From the NCBI GenBank assembly GCA_003525905.1, contig DQIA01000064.1, forward strand, positions 1 through 9,665: DNA of 9,665 nucleotides, given 5' to 3'. The stretch comes from Clostridiales bacterium (lineage in GTDB: Bacteria > Bacillota > Clostridia > Oscillospirales > Oscillospiraceae). Numbering within the stretch: the stretch's first letter is position 1; every line of letters begins with the position of its first letter. Positions 5,421 through 9,665 of this stretch are shown here, piece after piece. The position numbers were made by a program, and so were the translations under genes. The notes under the pieces were generated by a model. It made no database searches. It was not told the DNA's origin and was given only the letters and a program-made list of their open reading frames with translations.

Positions 5421-7550
5421 ATGACAAAGACCGGATATAAAATTCTCTCCGGCTGCCTGTGCGCTGCGCTGATCTGCACGATCACCGGCGCGTCGGTCCA
5501 TGCGGAGAATGGGGCGCTGCACGCCCCGCAGGATACGAAGGCGGCCTCCGCTGCGGCGGAGGAGCGCGCCTCGAAGGAAGAGACCGTTTATGTCATCGCC
5601 GGAGCCGACGGCAAGCAGCAGAGCGTGATCGTCAGCGACTGGCTCAAAAATCCGAACAAGGAAACGAGCCTGCAGGACGTCTCGGACCTGACGGACATTG
5701 AGAACGTCAAGGGCGACGAGACGTGGACCGCGAACGGCACGAGCCTGACGTGGGATGCGCAGGGCAATGACATCTACTATCAGGGCAAGAGCGAAACGGA
5801 GCTGCCCGTGACCATGAACATCAGCTACCAGCTCGACGGCAAGGACATTGCCCCGGCCGAGCTGGCGGGCAAGAGCGGCAAGGTGACCATCCGCTTCGAC
5901 TATGAGAACCACTGCACGACGACCGCGACCGTGGACGGCAAGGAGGAGACGCTCTATGTCCCGTTTGCCGCGCTGACCGGCATGCTGCTGGACAACGAGC
6001 GCTTCACGAACATCGAGGTCACGAACGGCCGCGTCGTGAATGACGGCTCGCACACCGTTGTCGTCGGCATCGCCTTCCCGGGCCTGCAGGATGACCTGAA
6101 CATCGAGCGCGATACGCTGGAGCTGCCGGACTATGTCGAGGTCAGCGCCGACGTGACGGACTTCGCACTCGACACGACCCTGACGCTCGCAACGAACTCC
6201 GTCTTCAGCGCGCTGCAGGACAGCGACTTTGAGACGGTCGACGACCTGAAGGCATCCTTTGCCAAGCTGACCGACGCCATGCAGCAGCTCCTCGACGGCT
6301 CTTCCGAGCTGTATGAGGGCCTTGAGACCCTGCTTGAGAAGTCCCAGACGCTCGTGGACGGCGTCGGCACGCTGAACAACGGCGCTGCCGCCCTGAAGAC
6401 CGGCGCGGGCAGCCTGAACGCAGGCGCTGCCGAGCTGGCAAACGGCATGCAGACCCTGAACGGCGGCCTTTCCACCCTGTCCGGCCAGAGCGCAGCCCTG
6501 AATGCGGGCGCGCAGCAGGTGTTCCAGTCTCTGCTGGCCGCTGCCACGACGCAGATCAACGCAGCGGGCCTCAGCATCCCGCAGCTGACGATCGGCAACT
6601 ATGCCGAGGTACTCAACGGCGCGCTGGCTTCTCTCGATCAGACTGCCGTTTATGAGCAGGCTTATCAGACGGCTCTTGCCAAGGTAACGGCTGCCGTCAA
6701 TGCACAGGAAGCGACCATCCGCGCGGCTGTTACGGCTGCCGTGCAGCAGAATGTGACCGAGCAGGTCACGGCTGCGGTCCGTGAGCAGGTCACGGCGAAG
6801 GTCCTTGCGGCCATGGGCCTGACCCCGGAGACATATGCGGCCGGTATTGCCGACGGCACGATCTCGGAGGAGCAGCAGGCACAGATCGAGGCTGCGATCA
6901 ACGCCCAGATGGCCTCCGACGATGTGCAGGCGCTCATCTCCCAGCAGGCCGCCGCGCAGATGGCAAGCGCCGATATCGCGGCCCTCATCGACCAGCAGAC
7001 TGCGGCGCAGATCCAGACGCTCATCGACCAGAACATGAATTCTCCCGAGGTGCAGGATCAGATCACGGCTGCTCTGGAGCAGGCAAGCTCCGGTGCAGCC
7101 AGCATCAGCGCCCTGAAATCCCAGCTTGACGGCTATTATCAGTTCTATGCCGGCCTGCAGGCCTACACCGGCGGCGTGGACAGCGCGGCCGCGGGCGCTG
7201 CGAAGCTGCAGAGCGGCGCAGCCAGCCTGCAGAACGGCGCTTCCAGCCTCTATGCCGGTGCAAGCCAGCTGGCAGACGGCACGGCCACGCTGAGCAGCGG
7301 CGCATCCGCCCTGATCGACGGCGTGACGGCTCTGCGCGACGGCGCGATGCAGCTGTCCGACGGCCTGAAGCAGCTCAATGAGGAGGGCTTCCAGAAGCTC
7401 GTCGACGCCATGGACGGCGATGTAGAGCCGCTGCTGGAGCGCGCGCGCGCGCTGGCCGGTATCTCCGGCGACTACCAGACCTATTCCGGCCTGGACGCCG
7501 CAATGGACGGCAGCGTGAAGTTCATCTACCGCACCGAGGCCATTGGCTGA
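5421..7550 (+). CDS. Secreted protein with LxxG heptad repeats, coiled-coil, MMPL-associated
   Basis: A 709-residue protein. A signal peptide spans residues 1-28 (probable cleavage after VHA). Residues about 55-285 look like a beta-rich globular domain. Residues about 290-366 are heptads of the xxxLxxG type (LNNGAAALKTGAGSLNAGA), a region of about 370-580 is Ala/Gln-rich and helical, and a second heptad block spans about 586-653 (LQSGAASLQNGASSLYAGA). The end is GSVKFIYRTEAIG without a membrane helix or cell-wall sorting signal. These heptads occur in YhgE/Pip-type proteins and in proteins next to MMPL transporters, but this one lacks the C-terminal helices of YhgE/Pip. AGGAGG at 5405-5410 gives a 10-nt spacing. 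As third gene of the operon it is likely an extracytoplasmic partner of the transporter, perhaps an adaptor spanning the cell wall; this is inference. The heptad repeats could also reflect a phage-tail-like or surface fibre. Confidence 0.85.
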   Translation: MTKTGYKILSGCLCAALICTITGASVHAENGALHAPQDTKAASAAAEERASKEETVYVIAGADGKQQSVIVSDWLKNPNKETSLQDVSDLTDIENVKGDETWTANGTSLTWDAQGNDIYYQGKSETELPVTMNISYQLDGKDIAPAELAGKSGKVTIRFDYENHCTTTATVDGKEETLYVPFAALTGMLLDNERFTNIEVTNGRVVNDGSHTVVVGIAFPGLQDDLNIERDTLELPDYVEVSADVTDFALDTTLTLATNSVFSALQDSDFETVDDLKASFAKLTDAMQQLLDGSSELYEGLETLLEKSQTLVDGVGTLNNGAAALKTGAGSLNAGAAELANGMQTLNGGLSTLSGQSAALNAGAQQVFQSLLAAATTQINAAGLSIPQLTIGNYAEVLNGALASLDQTAVYEQAYQTALAKVTAAVNAQEATIRAAVTAAVQQNVTEQVTAAVREQVTAKVLAAMGLTPETYAAGIADGTISEEQQAQIEAAINAQMASDDVQALISQQAAAQMASADIAALIDQQTAAQIQTLIDQNMNSPEVQDQITAALEQASSGAASISALKSQLDGYYQFYAGLQAYTGGVDSAAAGAAKLQSGAASLQNGASSLYAGASQLADGTATLSSGASALIDGVTALRDGAMQLSDGLKQLNEEGFQKLVDAMDGDVEPLLERARALAGISGDYQTYSGLDAAMDGSVKFIYRTEAIG

Positions 7551-7577
7551 GTCAAACAGACGACCCCCTTTCGCATG

Positions 7578-7620
7578 ACCGCCCGGCGGGAGCAATGCTC
7601 CCCCGGGCGGTGTTTTGTGT
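7578..7620 (+). terminator. Rho-independent terminator of the three-gene operon
   Basis: A 15-bp stem with one bulged C (7578-7593 with 7597-7611) and a 3-nt AAT loop is followed by a T-rich tail (TGTTTTGTGTTG). It lies 27 nt past the TGA at 7550 and should end the transcript before the SLH gene. Confidence 0.85.
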
Positions 7621-7776
7621 TGTTGGGTCGGAGCATGCTTGTACCGTTACATTATTCACTATTCACCAAACCGCCCCCGCCTGCACCAGCGGACTTAGGA
7701 ATGCCTGCCCTGCGGATAATCCATGCTGGCAGTTTTCCCCAAAAACGACAAATGTTTCCCACGAGGGCATTTTGCA

Positions 7777-7805
7777 TTGACGAGCTTAGAATAAACAGGT
7801 ATAAT
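7777..7805 (+). promoter_or_regulatory. Near-consensus sigma-A promoter for the SLH protein gene
   Basis: TTGACG (7777-7782), a 17-nt spacer, and TATAAT (7800-7805) form a strong promoter. The predicted transcript start near 7812 leaves a short leader of about 27 nt before the ATG, carrying the ribosome site and little else, so leader-based control is unlikely. Confidence 0.85.
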
Positions 7806-7823
7806 GGAGACATCACAAAAATG

Positions 7824-7830
7824 AGAGGAG
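7824..7830 (+). promoter_or_regulatory. Ribosome binding site that decides the 7839 start
   Basis: AGAGGAG lies 8 nt before the ATG at 7839. The frame is open back to 7575, but that stretch includes the operon terminator and the promoter, so the upstream part is not coding. Confidence 0.85.
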
Positions 7831-7838
7831 CAGACACA

Positions 7839-9323
7839 ATGAAAAAACGTTTGTTCAGCCTGATTCTTGCCTTTGCACTTCTGCTGTCCGCCGTCCCGAC
7901 GGTTTTTGCAGCGACGCATCACGAGGTCGTGATCGACGGCGTTGTCTACTGGGTCTATCCGGAGGAAGGCTATGCGGAAATCCGCAACACGGTGAAGGGA
8001 AGCCTGCCGCAAGTGCTGGAGATCCCGCAGTATGTGAACGGATACCCTGTTACGAGTCTCTACACCTTTGGCCTGGTCGATCTTGAAGGCGTTGTCGGCG
8101 TTATCCTGCCGGACACCATGACCTTTATCGACGATATTTCCATTGCCGGATTCGATCTGGTATTCGTCAGCTTGCCCAACAATGAGGTCAACATCGAGAA
8201 AAATTTCGTGGGGGCCCATGCCCTCGACTACTACTATCTGCCCCAAAACTTCTCTCTTTCGCCGGAGTGCAGCGCCTATGGCTCCAAGCTGTTTGCCAGT
8301 CACACCTGTGTCGGCTATGAAAAGCACAGAGCCTTTGCCCGCGACCTGATTCCGATGGACGCCCATCCGGATAGCCAGTATGTGCCGGCCAACAGCGGCG
8401 TGTTCCGCGTGGACGGCAACGAGCTGACGGCGATCTACCTTGTCAGCCTGCGCGATCCGTCCTTCAATGGCAATCTTTTCGTGATGGACTCTGCGGTCAA
8501 CGGAATGCCGATCACCAAGGTGGAAGGCACCTGCAAAAATTACAACACCTCACTCGTTCTCGGCGACTATGTCCGCGTGGTGGAGGATGGCGCGTTCACC
8601 GAGGAGTGGGGCCAAATCATCAACGACCTTTACACGCCCGCATGCCTTGAGCGTCTTCCTGCAAATCTTCCTGTTAAATCCGGCATTACCACCGTCTACG
8701 GCACGACCGGTACTTATGCCGAGCAGTACGCAAAGGAGAACGGGCTGGAATTCCTCGACATGGCAAAGACGCCCTTCGTCGACGTTCCGGAAAACGAATG
8801 GTACTTCCCATATGTCCATGATGTCTACTGGCTCGGCCTGATGAACGGCACGAGCGAAACCACCTTCGAGCCGCTGGCCACCACGAGCCGCGCAATGGTC
8901 GTGCAGGTGCTCTACAACATGAGCGACCGCCCGAGAGTCTATGCGCAGAAGGCCTTCGACGATGTCGTAGAGGGCCAGTGGTACTACGACGCCGTCAACT
9001 GGGCCAAGGCAGTTGGCGTCTGCAACGGCACGAGCGAGACGGAATTCTCCCCGAATGACCCCGTGACCCGTGAGCAGCTGGCGGCCTTCCTGTACCGCTA
9101 CGCTGTGCTCTGCGGCTATACCTGCATTGCGAGCGGCGACCTTTCGGGCTTTAGCGACCGCAACCGAATTTCCGATTACGCGCGCGAGCCGATCCAGTGG
9201 GCCGTCGGCGCCGGTATCATCAACGGTACCTCCCCGACCACCCTTGAGCCCCGCAGCAACGCCACCCGCGCCGAAATCGCAACCATGCTCTGCCGCCTCG
9301 TAGACTTCCTCACAAACAACTGA
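7839..9323 (+). CDS. BspA-like surface protein with three SLH domains
   Basis: A 494-residue protein. The signal peptide is at 1-24 (MKKRLFSLILAFALLLSAV, cleavage near VFA). Residues about 27-305 carry scattered BspA-type leucine-rich elements: EIPQYVNGYPVTSL near residue 61, MPITKVEG in the middle, and TVYGTTGTYAEQYAKENG near 285, the typical tail of such domains. Three SLH domains follow at about 311-362, 371-425 and 435-490. Each has an F-x-D-V/R start, a WY or YA aromatic element, a G-x-x-N/M-G-T-S core and a TSRAM, VTREQ or ATRAE motif, which bind pyruvylated cell-wall polysaccharide in known SLH proteins. So it is expected on the cell surface, held to secondary wall polymer, with the N-terminal part exposed. 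The repeats are degenerate compared with regular BspA proteins, so the ligand is unknown. It has its own strong promoter and a terminator-like hairpin and is not part of the exporter operon. The gene ends with TGA at 9321-9323. Confidence 0.9.
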   Translation: MKKRLFSLILAFALLLSAVPTVFAATHHEVVIDGVVYWVYPEEGYAEIRNTVKGSLPQVLEIPQYVNGYPVTSLYTFGLVDLEGVVGVILPDTMTFIDDISIAGFDLVFVSLPNNEVNIEKNFVGAHALDYYYLPQNFSLSPECSAYGSKLFASHTCVGYEKHRAFARDLIPMDAHPDSQYVPANSGVFRVDGNELTAIYLVSLRDPSFNGNLFVMDSAVNGMPITKVEGTCKNYNTSLVLGDYVRVVEDGAFTEEWGQIINDLYTPACLERLPANLPVKSGITTVYGTTGTYAEQYAKENGLEFLDMAKTPFVDVPENEWYFPYVHDVYWLGLMNGTSETTFEPLATTSRAMVVQVLYNMSDRPRVYAQKAFDDVVEGQWYYDAVNWAKAVGVCNGTSETEFSPNDPVTREQLAAFLYRYAVLCGYTCIASGDLSGFSDRNRISDYAREPIQWAVGAGIINGTSPTTLEPRSNATRAEIATMLCRLVDFLTNN

Positions 9324-9326
9324 TCA

Positions 9327-9370
9327 ATCAGCCCCTGCAAGGCCAACCGCCCCGCAGGGGCTGATCCTTT
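9327..9370 (+). terminator. Probable terminator after the SLH gene
   Basis: A perfect 12-bp stem (ATCAGCCCCTGC at 9327-9338 with 9354-9365) and a 15-nt loop begin 3 nt past the stop. It is followed by CCTTT. The T tract is weak, so termination may be partial or factor-assisted. Confidence 0.6.
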
Positions 9371-9375
9371 ACCAC

Positions 9376-9540
9376 GCAGGCACGATCGACAGAATCCGTA
9401 GGGCGGACTGCCCCCAGCCCGCCGGTGCAGGCAGTATCGTTAGACGCCGTAGGGGCGCTCATCGAGCGCCCGTGTGCAGGCAGTATCATTTAATGCGTAG
9501 GGGCCGATGCCCCGACCGGCGCAATGCTGCCGGTCCGTAC
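9376..9540. repeat. Tandem array of palindromic ~50-bp units (CGTAGGGG type)
   Basis: CGTAGGG recurs at 9397, 9448 and 9496 (spacing 51 and 48). The 14-mer GTGCAGGCAGTATC recurs exactly at 9425-9438 and 9474-9487, and a decayed version (GCAGGCA) precedes the first unit near 9376. Each unit holds its own hairpin: GGGCGCTC-ATC-GAGCGCCC in the second, an imperfect one in the first, two in the third (GGGGC/GCCCC and GACCGGC/GCCGGTC). Units share the frame but have different stems, showing compensatory change. Similar GC-rich palindromes are, to my recollection, scattered through gut Clostridia genomes. No coding potential was seen. Confidence 0.7.
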
Positions 9541-9556
9541 AGACCATAGTTAAAAT

Positions 9557-9597
9557 GGAACGCACTGATTGCGTCTGCAGCGGCGTTCCCTGAGCGC
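9557..9597 (+). repeat. Dispersed repeat, copy 2 (GGAAC...GTTCC hairpin module)
   Basis: The 22-bp core at 9576-9597 is identical to 2302-2323. The inverted arms GGAACGC (9557-9563) and GCGTTCC (9583-9589) enclose it in part, as in copy 1. The arms are 28 bp apart start to start here and 26 in copy 1. Confidence 0.65.
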
Positions 9598-9656
9598 CTA
9601 GCAGGGGGGGCATTCGACGGCAGAAGACCGCTGGTGCACCAAGGCACTACCTGACG

Positions 9657-9665
9657 TGTCATTGC
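9657..9665 (+). repeat. Likely start of another inverted-repeat element, cut by window end
   Basis: TGTCATTGC matches the outer end of the element at 2378-2507 (its right arm read inward). Nine bases alone would prove little, but it lies 81 bp after the start of the 22-bp repeat core, against 77 bp at the first cluster, which supports a true copy. Confidence 0.4.

Noticed and set aside
7439..7450. Alternating GC run of 12 bp, a possible Z-DNA site
   Set aside because: It lies in coding sequence for Glu-Arg-Ala-Arg-Ala-Leu and is explained by GC-rich codon choice.
4497..7595. Very long antisense open frame (1032 codons) opposite the transporter and coiled-coil genes
   Set aside because: It mirrors GC-rich codon use of the sense genes. 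Its product is full of Arg, His, Gln and Asp runs with no domain, signal or ribosome site, while the sense frames encode recognisable proteins.
7575..7838. Upstream extension of the SLH protein frame
   Set aside because: It covers the operon terminator and the gene's own promoter. The signal peptide and ribosome site both place the start at 7839.
9397..9502. Regular 48-51 bp repeats that could suggest a CRISPR array
   Set aside because: Only about three units, the repeats are imperfect, and the 'spacers' are palindromes rather than unique sequence. No cas gene is present.

Overview
The window looks like part of a chromosome from a Gram-positive, anaerobic-gut-type Clostridia (Bacillota, perhaps Oscillospiraceae or a relative). 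This is an inference from lipoproteins with Gram-positive lipoboxes, an S-layer-homology (SLH) surface protein of BspA-like type, strong AGGAGG ribosome sites, sigma-A type promoters, GC-rich coding DNA and GC-rich palindromic repeats between genes. No phage, plasmid, tRNA, rRNA or CRISPR feature was seen.

Layout. Positions 1-1931 carry two minus-strand genes for predicted lipoproteins of unknown function. The first runs off the left edge (1-554) and has a clear promoter whose -10 box lies inside a perfect 17-bp inverted repeat. The second (837-1931) has its own probable promoter and a terminator. Positions 1932-2684 contain no convincing gene: an AT-rich stretch of about 30% GC, a short dispersed repeat, and an inverted-repeat element of about 130 bp whose single arm recurs at 725-773.

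Positions 2685-7550 are a compact plus-strand operon of three genes: a six-helix HdeD/DUF308-like membrane protein, a 12-helix MMPL/RND-type transporter, and a large secreted protein with two blocks of LxxG heptad repeats around an Ala/Gln-rich helical region. Gaps are 3 and 27 nt, and a strong hairpin terminator follows the third gene. The arrangement suggests a proton-driven exporter with an extracytoplasmic coiled-coil partner. The substrate cannot be read from the sequence.

Positions 7777-9370 are a single-gene unit with a near-consensus promoter, an SLH-anchored BspA-like surface protein and a terminator-like hairpin. The right end (9376-9665) is a repeat cluster: a roughly 50-bp palindrome-bearing unit in tandem, then a second copy of the short repeat found near 2300. 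The last nine bases match the opening of the inverted-repeat element, in the same order and nearly the same spacing as in the first cluster. The composite repeat arrangement and the MMPL/coiled-coil operon are the two points most worth following up.
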